From the NCBI GenBank assembly GCA_016209685.1, contig JACQVQ010000008.1, forward strand, positions 417,121 through 481,120: a stretch of DNA of 64,000 nt. Direction: 5' to 3'. Source of the DNA: Planctomycetota bacterium. GTDB taxonomy: Bacteria; Planctomycetota; Brocadiia; Brocadiales; Bathyanammoxibiaceae. This document shows, one piece after another, positions 50,212 to 59,417 of the stretch (position 1 is its first letter; the number at the start of each line of letters is the position of its first letter). The notes under the pieces are model-generated. The model ran no database searches and was not told where the DNA came from. It worked only from the letters and a program-made list of their open reading frames with translations. Position numbers and translations under genes: made by a program.

Positions 50212-50668
50212 TTTAGGGTTGTCCTCAGTTTAGATAAATGGGTCCAGGCGGACGGGACACAAATCACCAAACGTTAACAAAAACCCATTCAAAAATCAAT
50301 CACCCTTAGTGCCTTTTCATGTCCCAGGTTATGCGACCAGCCTCAAGAGGGAGGGAATCACAGGGCAGGTAAGCACTCTTTCTGCCTCCCTATAACATCC
50401 ACACAAGCCCCGATATTTACACTTGCAATTTTCCTGTAGAGATGATAACATTTTTGTTCGCAACCTCCGGGGGAGGAGGTAACCCCATAAGGCTAGAAGT
50501 GTTGAATAAAGAGATAACGGCCCAGGGGTGAGGCTCTCAGGGGAAGTGGCAGGGCCATCCCCCCCAACAAACAAAGAGGAGCGGTACTGGAGAAACGCCT
50601 ACGCCTATGGCATCACTACTGAATCTTGTCCATGGGCCTATTTGTGAAGCTGAAAGGAGAAAATAATT
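50212..50668. other. Leader region of the coiled-coil gene
   Basis: 457 bases between divergent genes. A TTGCAA-N17-TAACAT promoter at 50,423-50,451 leaves a leader of about 210 bases that is GC-rich and self-complementary. A block around 50,540-50,590 (GTGGCAGGGCCA, CCCC, AAAGAGGAGCGGT) resembles one near 63,545-63,590. No ORF seen. Confidence 0.5.
50423..50451 (+). promoter_or_regulatory. Promoter of the coiled-coil gene
   Basis: TTGCAA (50,423), 17-base spacer, TAACAT (50,446). Confidence 0.5.
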
Positions 50669-51382
50669 ATGCTAGTGGGCCCAAAGGGACTTACCATAAT
50701 AACGATATTGGCGGGTTTAATTACCCTGCTCTGTGTGGGGCTTGCCTTGACTGCCACAAGTAAGTATCGTACCCAGCGGCATAGGGTAGCAGAGTTAGAG
50801 GAGAGGCTCATGGCTGGCAAGGCAGAGCTTGTGAAAGTACCCCAGGTCCAGCTCAAGCTCCAGGAAGAACAAAAAAAGTTAAAGGGCAAAGAGGAAGAGA
50901 TTAACAACGTGAAGGGAGAGACGGAGTCCCTGCGGTCCGAGTACGAAAACCTCAAACACGAACACGAACTCCTGGGCGCCGCCAAGGCAGTCTCTGATAG
51001 AGGATTACAACAGACCGATGAGGCAAGGGCGATTGCCTTACATACGGTAGCTGTCCTGGATGAAAAGGTTAAAGAACTGGAAGGGGCAAAAGTCCAATTA
51101 GAGAAAAAGATTGCAGAGCTAGACCTGGACTACAGGGCGGCCCTCACCAAGATAAAGAACATGGGAAAAGGAGGGGGTGGTGCATCCATGGCCCCTCATG
51201 CAGAAGGACACGAGGTGGTGCCGGCAATCGCTACTGCTGGGGGTGCTGGTGAAGCCCAGGGCCTAAAGGCCAAGGTGTCGGAGCTCACAAATGAGCTTAT
51301 AACCCTCACCAAGGCCAAACAGCAGGCAGAAAGGGAAGTGGAAGAACTGCAGAGGCGTCTGGCCGCTGTGGCCCCCCAATAG
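50669..51382 (+). CDS. Membrane-anchored coiled-coil protein
   Basis: 237 residues. One N-terminal membrane helix (ITILAGLITLLCVGLALTA), then a periplasmic or cytoplasmic coiled coil from about residue 38 to 165, a Gly-rich linker (GKGGGGAS) and a second short coiled coil at 200-232. AAAGGAG precedes the ATG. No family recognised; could be a cell-envelope organising protein. It lies directly before tRNA-Glu. Confidence 0.7.
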   Translation: MLVGPKGLTIITILAGLITLLCVGLALTATSKYRTQRHRVAELEERLMAGKAELVKVPQVQLKLQEEQKKLKGKEEEINNVKGETESLRSEYENLKHEHELLGAAKAVSDRGLQQTDEARAIALHTVAVLDEKVKELEGAKVQLEKKIAELDLDYRAALTKIKNMGKGGGGASMAPHAEGHEVVPAIATAGGAGEAQGLKAKVSELTNELITLTKAKQQAEREVEELQRRLAAVAPQ

Positions 51383-51393
51383 ACCTGACCCTA

Positions 51394-51466
51394 GCCCCCA
51401 TCGTCTAGTGGCCCAGGATGCCAGGTTCTCAGCCTGGAGACTGGGGTTCAAATCCCCATGGGGGTA
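51394..51466 (+). tRNA. tRNA-Glu (anticodon CTC)
   Basis: Acceptor GCCCCCA with TGGGGGT, anticodon stem CCAGG/CCTGG with loop TTCTCAG (anticodon CTC), T-arm GGGG-TTCAAAT-CCCC. CCA is encoded at 51,467-51,469. Confidence 0.95.
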
Positions 51467-51627
51467 CCAGTTTCTAAAAATCAGTGCCACCCCCCCCAAC
51501 TCAACAAGCCCGCGTACCACCTGCCTTTCATTTTACTACACGGGATTGCTGCAAGATTTTATTGAAGAATACCTGTCACATGCTATAAAATGCTAGCTCT
51601 TAAATCCCAAGAGGAAAGGAAGGTTTT

Positions 51628-52566
51628 ATGGCCCTTTATCTGGTAACCGGTGGTGCCGGGTTTATAGGTGCCCGTCTGGTGGAGAGACTCCTTAGTCAAG
51701 GAGAGACGGTCAGGGTGCTGGATAATCTGGATACAGGACGAAAGGAGAATCTGGCCCACTGTCTTAAGAAGATTGATTTCTGGAAAGGAGATATACGGGA
51801 CAAGAAGACGGTGAAAAAGGCTGTGAAGGGGGTGGACTGCGTACTGCATATAGCCGCCCAGCGTTCTGTCCCTCGCTCCATAGATGATCCCCTTTCCAAT
51901 AATGAAGTCAACGTCCAGGGCACACTCAATGTACTGTGGTGGGCAAAAGAGGCAGGTGTGAGACGGGTAGTCTGCGCCTCCTCCTCCTCTGTCTATGGGA
52001 ATAGTCAGGCTATGCCGCTGAGGGAGGGTTATACCCCCTCTCCTCTCTCCCCGTATGCCGTCTCAAAACTCGTGGGGGAATATTACTGCGAGGTCTTCTA
52101 TAAAATCTATGGGCTGGAGACGGTGAGTCTGAGGTATTTTAACGTGTTTGGCCCCCGGCAGGACCCCCACTCTCAATACGCCGCCGTAGTCCCTTTGTTC
52201 ATAGAGGCAGGACTGGACGGCAGGCAGGTAGAAGTCCACTGGGATGGACTGCAGTCCAGAGATTTCACTTATATAGAAGATACCGTGAGTGCTACACTGC
52301 TAGCCGCCACGGTACCTGGGGTAGCCGGTAAGGTCTTTAATGTGGGCTGTGGCAAGGAGTACTCCATTCTTGATCTCCTCAAGGCCGTAGAAAGGATTAT
52401 CGGCAGGCCCATCAGTTACACCCGTTCCGAGGCCAGAAAGGGAGACGTCAGGCGCACCCTGGCAGATATCTCCCAGGCAGAGAAATTGCTAGGTTATAAG
52501 GTAAGTATTGGGTTTGAAGAGGGCCTGGAGAAGACCACAGAATGGTTCAAGAATCATAGACAGTAG
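51628..52566 (+). CDS. NAD-dependent epimerase (GalE/UDP-sugar epimerase-like)
   Basis: 312-residue extended SDR. NAD motif GGAGFIGARLVE at 8-19, DNLDTG, catalytic Ser in SSSSVYGNSQ and YxxxK in YAVSK, RYFNVFGPRQDPHSQYAAVVP. Probably epimerises UDP-glucose or UDP-GlcNAc. AGGAAAGGAAGG lies before the ATG. A GTAGGGGC palindrome follows the stop. Confidence 0.9.
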   Translation: MALYLVTGGAGFIGARLVERLLSQGETVRVLDNLDTGRKENLAHCLKKIDFWKGDIRDKKTVKKAVKGVDCVLHIAAQRSVPRSIDDPLSNNEVNVQGTLNVLWWAKEAGVRRVVCASSSSVYGNSQAMPLREGYTPSPLSPYAVSKLVGEYYCEVFYKIYGLETVSLRYFNVFGPRQDPHSQYAAVVPLFIEAGLDGRQVEVHWDGLQSRDFTYIEDTVSATLLAATVPGVAGKVFNVGCGKEYSILDLLKAVERIIGRPISYTRSEARKGDVRRTLADISQAEKLLGYKVSIGFEEGLEKTTEWFKNHRQ

Positions 52567-52567
52567 T

Positions 52568-52588
52568 GTAGGGGCGACCCGCCCCTAC
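52568..52588. repeat. Short GTAGGGGC palindrome
   Basis: GTAGGGGCGACCCGCCCCTAC, two bases after the epimerase stop. Confidence 0.7.
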
Positions 52589-52601
52589 TTCATGTCATAC
52601 C

Positions 52602-52955
52602 TTATATCTCTTTTTCCTCTTCTACCCCTGTGTGGACGCTCCCGGTGCGGATGTGGACGGTGGTAACCACGTCCGTTACATATATCCTTCCATCTCCAGG
52701 CTGTCCTGTACGGGCACTTTCCATAATAACCTGCATAACCTTCTCTGTTTCCTCATCTGGAACGACTATCTTAAGCTCTGCCCTCCTTACCGCCTCACTA
52801 GAAAAGGCCCTGCCGCGCCAGATTCTGGTAGGCCCTTTCTGCTCCCCATAGCCAGTCGTAGTGGTTACCGTCAACCCATGGTAGCCCGCATCGTGCAGGG
52901 TTTGCCTTATCAGTTCAAATCTCTCCGGTCTGATTATCGCCTCTATCTTTTTCAT
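52602..52955 (-). CDS. PII-like signalling protein with altered T-loop
   Basis: 117 residues. GlnB fold: MKKIEAIIRPERFELIRQTL, T-loop GYGEQKGPTRIWRGRAF, LKIVVPDEETEKVMQVI and the C-terminal TGQPGDGRIYVTDV. Lys40 and Gly41 align, but Tyr51, the uridylylation site, is Phe and the loop is more basic. It would sense 2-oxoglutarate/ATP without GlnD modification (inference). CAGGAG precedes the ATG at 52,955. No amtB or glnA nearby. Confidence 0.9.
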   Translation of the reverse strand: MKKIEAIIRPERFELIRQTLHDAGYHGLTVTTTTGYGEQKGPTRIWRGRAFSSEAVRRAELKIVVPDEETEKVMQVIMESARTGQPGDGRIYVTDVVTTVHIRTGSVHTGVEEEKEI

Positions 52956-53334
52956 TTTTTGCTCCTGGAGGGAAATGGATATTATTTTAACTCTGCATAT
53001 TATATCTCCGTGATAACACCTGTCAACTTGTTTAACCAGTAGAGGCACGTTGTCCGCCAGATTCGCTTCGCTCACTGCAGGCTTAGGCGGATGCCCCTAC
53101 AAAGATCCCCTTTGTAAGTAAGGTCGGGCAGGCCCTGTACCGTCCCTTCGCTCCGCTCTAGGGCAGGTTTGGTGCAGGGCAGGGGTAACCCCTGCCCCTA
53201 CATGGAAATGCCTCAAGAATCCCCCCTTGATTCCATAAGACTTATGTGATATAAGGGCAAAACCCTGAGTCCTGTTCGTCAAAATAACTGGCGAAGCTGC
53301 CTTGGGCACGACACATACCAAAGAGGAGGGTTTG

Positions 53335-54225
53335 ATGGGCAGATACCTGATGCATCTCACAGTCTTTCTCCTGTTCCTTTTTAATGCCTCCTTCGTCTTG
53401 GGCAACCCGGAAAAGAAGGTGGGTATATTGATACTGGCCCGGGGGATAGACCCCCCAGGGGAGGTCTCTGTATGGGATAGGCACGTGATGGCCGCAGTAA
53501 AGCCCATCCAGGAGGCCTACGACGTAGAACTGGTCTTCGGGATGGATGAAAAGGTGCTCCAGGAGGCGGTAAGTAAACTAGAAGCCAGGGGGGCAGCAAA
53601 GATATTGGCCGTCCCCCTTTATATCTCCTCCCACAGCCCGGTGGTGCAGAAGCTGGAGTATCTCCTGGGTGTGACGCCCGTCCCTCCAGAGAGACAAAAG
53701 GAGATTAAGCCTATCACCGTCAAGGCTGATTTACACATGACCCATGCCATAGAGCACAACCCCCTGGCCGCCCTCATAGTCTTTGAGAGGGCCATGGAGA
53801 TAAGTCTCAATCCCCCACAAGAGACCGTCATCCTGGTAGGACACGGCCCCCTTACCAAGGTCTCTGAGACCATGTGGTTAAGAAGCATGTGGGTCCTGGC
53901 CTCTTTCGTAGAAGAAGAAGGTGGCTTCAAGGACGCCCTGGTGGCCACCGTAATGTTCGGCGCCCCTCCCGACATAAAAGAGAAGGCAATCAAAGACCTG
54001 AGGGCCATGATAGAGGAGGTAAGTAAAAACGGGACGGTGCTGGTCGTCCCCTGTATGATAGCCCCTGGCGGGATTGAGGGGATGTTGGAGGAACAACTAA
54101 GGGGACTGACCTACCGGTTTGGTCGCCCCTACCTGCCCCACGTTAACGTCACCAAGTGGCTGAGGGCAGAGATACAGGGAAGCCTCAAGAGGTGGGAGAA
54201 GGAACTCAAAGGACCTAATCCGTAG
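53335..54225 (+). CDS. Exported CbiX/CbiK-like chelatase-family protein
   Basis: 296 residues. A signal peptide (MGRYLMHLTVFLLFLFNASFVLG) precedes two CbiX-like halves: VGILILARGIDPPG...ILAVPLYISSHSPV and VILVGHGP...VLVVPCMIAPGGIEG. GAGGAGG lies before the ATG at 53,335. Sirohydrochlorin chelatases are usually cytoplasmic; exported forms are known in sulfate reducers. The first-half active His is Ala-Arg (LARG), so catalysis would rely on the second half. May handle metal or tetrapyrrole in the periplasm. Confidence 0.75.
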   Translation: MGRYLMHLTVFLLFLFNASFVLGNPEKKVGILILARGIDPPGEVSVWDRHVMAAVKPIQEAYDVELVFGMDEKVLQEAVSKLEARGAAKILAVPLYISSHSPVVQKLEYLLGVTPVPPERQKEIKPITVKADLHMTHAIEHNPLAALIVFERAMEISLNPPQETVILVGHGPLTKVSETMWLRSMWVLASFVEEEGGFKDALVATVMFGAPPDIKEKAIKDLRAMIEEVSKNGTVLVVPCMIAPGGIEGMLEEQLRGLTYRFGRPYLPHVNVTKWLRAEIQGSLKRWEKELKGPNP

Positions 54226-54241
54226 TCCCCACCTACAGCTA

Positions 54242-54269
54242 GTAGGGGCACGTTGCAACGTGCCCCTAC
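54242..54269. repeat. GTAGGGGC palindrome with ACGTTGCAACGT core
   Basis: Perfect 28-base palindrome after the chelatase gene; related cores at 12,521, 19,444 and 38,745. Confidence 0.85.
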
Positions 54270-54344
54270 CAAACAATCGCTCCTTCCAGACCCTTCCTAA
54301 GTCAATGATACTTACTGCGATACATCAACCTCCAAAGAGGCTTG

Positions 54345-54372
54345 TTGACTTTTCCTTTTTGACGAGTAATAT
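54345..54372 (+). promoter_or_regulatory. Promoter of dnaE
   Basis: TTGACT (54,345), 16-base spacer, TAATAT (54,367). The leader before the ATG has a repeated GTCTACTGT word. Confidence 0.55.
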
Positions 54373-54448
54373 ACCTTTAAGATAGTAGACAGCGTACAGG
54401 GATAACGGTTCCCCCTGTCTACTGTTTACTGTCTACTGTCTACTATTT

Positions 54449-57400
54449 ATGGATTTTACCCACCTCCACGTTCACAGTGAGTACAGCCTCCTGGATGGGG
54501 CGTGCCAGACTGCCCAACTCGTAAAGAGGGCCAAGGAGACGGGGATGGAGACCCTGGCCCTCACTGACCATGGTAACCTGTACGGGGCCATAGAATTTTA
54601 TACCAAGGCCAGAGAGGCCGGTATAAAGCCCATCCTGGGTTACGAGGCCTATGTAGCACCCACCAGCCGCTTAAATAAGGACCCAAGCAAAAAGGAAACG
54701 CTCTACCACCTTACCCTGCTGGCAAAAGATATTACCGGGTATCAAAACCTCTTAAAACTGTCCACTGCGGCATACCTTGAGGGTTTCTATTATAAGCCAC
54801 GCATAGATAAGGAACTCCTCAGCCGCCACCCTCAAGGGCTTATCGCCCTTTCCGGGTGCATGAAGTCGGAGATAAACCTTAACCTCGGCAGGGGATTAAA
54901 AAATGAGGCACTTCGTGCTGCCGCCGCCTACAGGGAGATCCTCGGCAAAGAAAACTTCTATATTGAGGTGCAGGATAACGGCATCCCTGAGCAGAAAGGC
55001 CTGGTACAGGGTGCAATAGAGATAGGTAGACAATTGGACATACCATTGGCGGCCACTAACGACATCCACTACCTGACCAGAGAGGACGCTGAGGCCCACG
55101 ACATACTACTATGCATAAACACCGGAAAACCAGTGGGCGACACTAACCGCCTGAAGTTTGCCACCCAGGAGTTCTACTTTAAGTCCCCTGAGGAGATGCG
55201 GTCGCTCTTTGGGGAAATCCCCGATGCCCTGGCCAACACGGTATCCATTGCCCAGAGATGTAACCTGGACCTGACCTTTGGCAAGCTCCACTTACCTAAG
55301 TACCACCTTCCTGCCCTGAACCAGAACGGTTCAGGGCCTGAAGGCAAAACCAACTCCCAGTTTCTTAGGGAACTCTGTGAGATTGGGGTAAGGGAGAGAT
55401 ATGGTGCGGTGACTGAGGCCATACGGAAGAGATTGGAGCACGAGTTGAGGGTCATAGAGGAGACGGGCCTGGTGGATTACTTCCTGATTGTGTGGGACTT
55501 TGTGGACTTTGCCCACAAAAATGGCATCCTCACCAGCGGGAGGGGTTCAGGGGCAGGAAGCCTGGTGGCCTATGCACTTAAGATAACAAACGTTGACCCC
55601 CTGAGATACGACCTCCTTTTTGAGAGGTTCCTCAATGCAGAGCGTGTGACTATGCCCGACCTGGACATAGATTTTTGTGCAGAAGGGAGGGAAAAGGTAA
55701 TAGAGTATGCCAGGCAGAAATACGGCGGGGACCAGCACGTGGCCCAGATTATAACCTTTGGCACCATGAAGGCCAAGGCCGTAGTGAGGGACGTGGGCAG
55801 GGTACTCGGCATACCCCTGGCAGAGGTGGACGGGGTGGCAAAGCTAATCCCTTTCACCCAGGGCATCACCCTGGCCCAGGCACTAGAACAAGAGCCTGAA
55901 CTGGCATCGCTTTATAAAAATGACCAGAGGATAAAACGCCTGTTTGACATCTCCTCCAGGCTGGAGGGTTTGTGCAGGCATGCCTCCGTACACGCCGCAG
56001 GGGTGGTCATCTCCGATGAACCTCTTACCCATTATACCCCCCTTGCCAAGAATGGGGACGTGGTTACCACCCAATACGATGACGTTACCCTGGTGGAGCA
56101 GATAGGCCTCCTCAAGGCCGATTTCCTGGGGGTAAGAAAGTTCACCGTCATTGACAAGACACTTAAACTTATAAAGGAGACCTCCAGCAATGAGCTGGAC
56201 CTCTCACAGATACCCCTGGATGACAAGGCCACCTACCAACTCCTATCCAGTGGGAACGTAAAAGGGGTGTTCCAGGTGGAGACCAGCCGGGGGATACAAG
56301 AACTCCTGAGAAGGCTGCGGCCCGAGGAATTCTCAGACATAATTAACCTCATAGCCCTTTACAGACCAGGCCCCCTGCAGAGTGGGATGGCGGATTCCTT
56401 CATAGAATGCCGTCACGGCAGGGAAAAACCCACCTTCCTCCACCCCAGTCTGGAGCCCCTGTTGAAAGAGACCTATGGTATCATCCTCTACCAGGAGCAG
56501 GTTATGAGGATAGCCAACGTCCTGGGGGGGCTCACCCTGAACCAGGCTGATAACCTCAGAAAGGCCATGGGCAAAAAGAAGCCCGAAGTCATGGCCAAAT
56601 ATAGAGACCAGTTTATCAGTGGGGCAGTAAAGAACGGAATACCCGAGAAGACGGCCCATGAAATCTTCTCCCTCATGGAATACTTTGCCGGTTACGGATT
56701 CAATAAATCCCACTCCGCCGCCTACGCAGTCATCACCTATCAGACGGCCTATCTCAAGGCCAACTACCCCACACAATACATGACGGCACTGATGAGCTGT
56801 GAGAAACAGAACACCGACAAGATAGTCAGCTATATAGAGGACTGCAGGCGGATGGACATTGAGGTGCTTCCCCCCTGTATCAACGAGAGTCAGGCCGATT
56901 TCACTATGGCAGGTGGTGAGGCCACTCCCGGAAAGGGAAAGATACGCTTTGGCCTTGGGGCCATCAAGAACGTGGGAGAGAAGGCCATAACTTCTATCCT
57001 GGAGGCTAAACAAGGGGGTGGAAAGTTTACCTGCAGACACGATTTCTACAAGAGGGTGGATTCAAGGATAGTCAACAAGCAGGTCATTGAGAGCCTTATC
57101 AAGGCTGGGGCCTTTGACTCCCTGCCGGGCCCCAGGGAAGAACACCTTAAGGCCATCAGTTCAGACATGGAGATAGCTGAAAAGAAAAGGGACCACCCCG
57201 AACAGACTCATCTGGCCTTTGGAGTATGGGGTACAGAGTGCGAGGTTTCTAAATCCGAAACCCGCAATCCGCAATCCGCATCCCGGAATTGTCCTGCCTG
57301 CGATGCATGGCAAGGCATCCCGGACCTGAAACCCGAAGAACTGTGGGATGAAAAGACGCGGCTCCAGGAAGAAAAGAGCGTCCTGGGCTTTTACGTAAGC

Positions 57401-58114
57401 AGTCACCCACTGGACAAACTGAAGAAATTCCTGGCCGAGGACTCTCCCACCACGGCTAGCCTGTCTGAAGCCACCGAGGGGGAGGAGGTCACCCTGGCAG
57501 GGGTGCTGACCGAAGTAAAAAAGACTACTACTAGAAACGGCGACCCCATGGTCTACCTCCTCCTGGAAGACCTGGAGGGCCACGCCGAGGGCCTGGTCTT
57601 TAAGAGAGAACTGACCCAGTACGAATCGCTCCTCAAAAAAGACGAGGTAGTCCTGCTCAAGGGAAGGGTTATCTTCCGTAACGGCGGGGGCAAGGGCCAA
57701 AGACCCTCCATCAAGGTCTCAGAGTTGAGTCCGTTAGAGAAAGGGCTACAGGAAGAGAGCGCCGTTATAACTATAGACCCCGCCAAACATGCAGACGAGA
57801 CCTTGGTACGCCTTAGAGCCGTCTTCTCCGCCCATCCGGGCCACTGCCCGGTCCTCCTGGACATATTGGGTCAGGAAGGCCAAAAGACCCGTATAAAGGT
57901 CAACAACCGCTTCTTTGTTACCGTCAATGAAGATTTTCAGTCAGCAGTAGAAGACCTCCTGGGGCCAGGACACCTGCATTTTTCTATCCGTCCCCACTCT
58001 CCCTCTACGGTAGCCAGCCCCACACCAACACAAAGGGCTCAATCCGCCTTAGGCGGAAAGGGTTCAAGAGTTCAAGGGACAGGGCCACTCCCGATTAAAA
58101 ACGTTAGTCGTTGA
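54449..58114 (+). CDS. dnaE: DNA polymerase III alpha subunit
   Basis: 1221 residues. PHP domain (FTHLHVHSEYSLLDGA, LTDHGNLYGA), polymerase palm with GRGSGAGSLVAYAL and PDLDIDFC (catalytic Asp pair), fingers (KAMGKKKPE), helix-hairpin-helix and an OB-fold (TLAGVLTEVKKTTTRNG). Three short stretches are coded by dispersed repeats in frame: NQNGSGPEG near residue 290, SKSETRNPQSASRN near 932-945 between the beta-binding region and the OB domain, and QSALGGKGS in the tail. Confidence 0.96.
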   Translation: MDFTHLHVHSEYSLLDGACQTAQLVKRAKETGMETLALTDHGNLYGAIEFYTKAREAGIKPILGYEAYVAPTSRLNKDPSKKETLYHLTLLAKDITGYQNLLKLSTAAYLEGFYYKPRIDKELLSRHPQGLIALSGCMKSEINLNLGRGLKNEALRAAAAYREILGKENFYIEVQDNGIPEQKGLVQGAIEIGRQLDIPLAATNDIHYLTREDAEAHDILLCINTGKPVGDTNRLKFATQEFYFKSPEEMRSLFGEIPDALANTVSIAQRCNLDLTFGKLHLPKYHLPALNQNGSGPEGKTNSQFLRELCEIGVRERYGAVTEAIRKRLEHELRVIEETGLVDYFLIVWDFVDFAHKNGILTSGRGSGAGSLVAYALKITNVDPLRYDLLFERFLNAERVTMPDLDIDFCAEGREKVIEYARQKYGGDQHVAQIITFGTMKAKAVVRDVGRVLGIPLAEVDGVAKLIPFTQGITLAQALEQEPELASLYKNDQRIKRLFDISSRLEGLCRHASVHAAGVVISDEPLTHYTPLAKNGDVVTTQYDDVTLVEQIGLLKADFLGVRKFTVIDKTLKLIKETSSNELDLSQIPLDDKATYQLLSSGNVKGVFQVETSRGIQELLRRLRPEEFSDIINLIALYRPGPLQSGMADSFIECRHGREKPTFLHPSLEPLLKETYGIILYQEQVMRIANVLGGLTLNQADNLRKAMGKKKPEVMAKYRDQFISGAVKNGIPEKTAHEIFSLMEYFAGYGFNKSHSAAYAVITYQTAYLKANYPTQYMTALMSCEKQNTDKIVSYIEDCRRMDIEVLPPCINESQADFTMAGGEATPGKGKIRFGLGAIKNVGEKAITSILEAKQGGGKFTCRHDFYKRVDSRIVNKQVIESLIKAGAFDSLPGPREEHLKAISSDMEIAEKKRDHPEQTHLAFGVWGTECEVSKSETRNPQSASRNCPACDAWQGIPDLKPEELWDEKTRLQEEKSVLGFYVSSHPLDKLKKFLAEDSPTTASLSEATEGEEVTLAGVLTEVKKTTTRNGDPMVYLLLEDLEGHAEGLVFKRELTQYESLLKKDEVVLLKGRVIFRNGGGKGQRPSIKVSELSPLEKGLQEESAVITIDPAKHADETLVRLRAVFSAHPGHCPVLLDILGQEGQKTRIKVNNRFFVTVNEDFQSAVEDLLGPGHLHFSIRPHSPSTVASPTPTQRAQSALGGKGSRVQGTGPLPIKNVSR

Positions 58115-58146
58115 TGTAACCCTCCTGATGTGCTAAAATTCCTGTT

Positions 58147-58205
58147 GTAGGGGCAACCCTTGCGGTTGCCCAAAATGATAGGGCAGGTGCAAGACCTGCC
58201 CCTAC
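58147..58205. repeat. Double GTAGGGGC-type palindrome
   Basis: Two nested self-complementary cores (CAACCCTTGCGGTTG and GGGCAGGTGCAAGACCTGCCC) between dnaE and the NDK gene. Confidence 0.75.
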
Positions 58206-58229
58206 TTACTTACATTGCAAAGGACAGAC

Positions 58230-59417
58230 ATGAAAGAAGAACTAGCTTACGTATTGATTACCCCCTATAGCCTGGTGAAGAGCCGTACGGGGGGGATTAT
58301 AGGCAGGATACTCTCTATGGGAGCACTGGAGTTGGTAGGGGCCAGGATGTACTCCCCGAGCGATGAGCTCGTTGACCGTTACTGCGCTACCATAGAGACA
58401 CAGGACATCAAAAAACCCCAGATTAAGAAGGCCCTGTTGACCTACCTCAATGATTACTTCCGGAGGGATAATCGCTTTGGTGTCTCTAACCGCGCCATGC
58501 TCCTCTTGTTCCAGGGTCCGAATGCCCTGCGTGTGCTAAATGACGCAGTGGTAGGTTCTATTGCAGGGGAGATTAGAGGTGATACCGTAAGGGGTACCTA
58601 CGGCGATTACATCCAGGGAGAAGACGGACAGGTAGAATACTTTGAGCCTGCCGTACTCATCGCCACTGATGAAGAGACTAACAGGAAGCAACTGGCCCTG
58701 CTGGCAGAATACGCCGAAAGAGACGGCGGCGTACTGGAGCACGTACTTAAATTCCCGGAAGGGACAAGACCAGAGACTACCCTGGTGATAATAAAACCAG
58801 AAAACTTCGTGAAACATAGTTCCAGACCAGGGAACATAGTGGACATCTTCTCCCGCTCAGGGCTATACATCGTTGGGGCCAAAGTCTTGCGGATGGACGT
58901 GGAGAGGGCCGAGAAATTTTACCAGCCGGTGAAGGATGCCCTCAGGGAAAAACTTAAACCCAAACTGGCCAAACGGCTCAAGGAATCCCTGAGTGCCACC
59001 TTTGCATTCCCTTTGAAGGAAGAAGTGCTGGAGAGGATGGCTGACGAGATTAAGGGTCCTAATGCCGAGCACGAATTCAATAAAATAGTAGAATACATGA
59101 CGGGCATAAACCCCTCTCAGATACAAGACCCAGAGGAGCGGAAGAAACCAGGCTCAGCCAAGTGCCTGGCCCTCCTCTACAGGGGTATCAATGCAGTAGA
59201 AAAGATACGCAATATCCTGGGAAGCACGGACCCCCTGAGGGCGGCAGACGCTACCGTGCGGAGCATCTACGGTTACGACCTCATGAGAAATGCGGCCCAC
59301 GCCTCTGACTCGCCCGAATGTGCGGAGATGGAACGCAAACTGGTTGGCCTCTGGGATAACCGGGGGCCGTGCGAAGAAAAGGAACTCATAGGGAGGTATC
59401 TGGACGGCAAGCTCTAA
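58230..59417 (+). CDS. Tandem nucleoside-diphosphate-kinase-like protein
   Basis: 395 residues with two NDK-like domains. The N-terminal one (ELAYVLITPYSLVKSRTGGIIGRIL ... LLLFQGPNALRVLNDAVVG) lacks the catalytic His. The C-terminal one has TLVIIKPENFV, a long insert at about 235-300, the GSTDPLRAADATVR nucleotide loop and the active-site His357 in RNAAHASDSPE. A half-inactive fusion of this kind could be an allosteric NDK. AAAGGA precedes the ATG at 58,230. Confidence 0.85.
   Translation: MKEELAYVLITPYSLVKSRTGGIIGRILSMGALELVGARMYSPSDELVDRYCATIETQDIKKPQIKKALLTYLNDYFRRDNRFGVSNRAMLLLFQGPNALRVLNDAVVGSIAGEIRGDTVRGTYGDYIQGEDGQVEYFEPAVLIATDEETNRKQLALLAEYAERDGGVLEHVLKFPEGTRPETTLVIIKPENFVKHSSRPGNIVDIFSRSGLYIVGAKVLRMDVERAEKFYQPVKDALREKLKPKLAKRLKESLSATFAFPLKEEVLERMADEIKGPNAEHEFNKIVEYMTGINPSQIQDPEERKKPGSAKCLALLYRGINAVEKIRNILGSTDPLRAADATVRSIYGYDLMRNAAHASDSPECAEMERKLVGLWDNRGPCEEKELIGRYLDGKL

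Noticed and set aside
50212..50668. Known riboswitch class (c-di-AMP, c-di-GMP, cobalamin, SAM, TPP) in the leader of the coiled-coil gene
   Set aside because: I compared the conserved cores from memory and none matches; left as an unassigned structured leader.
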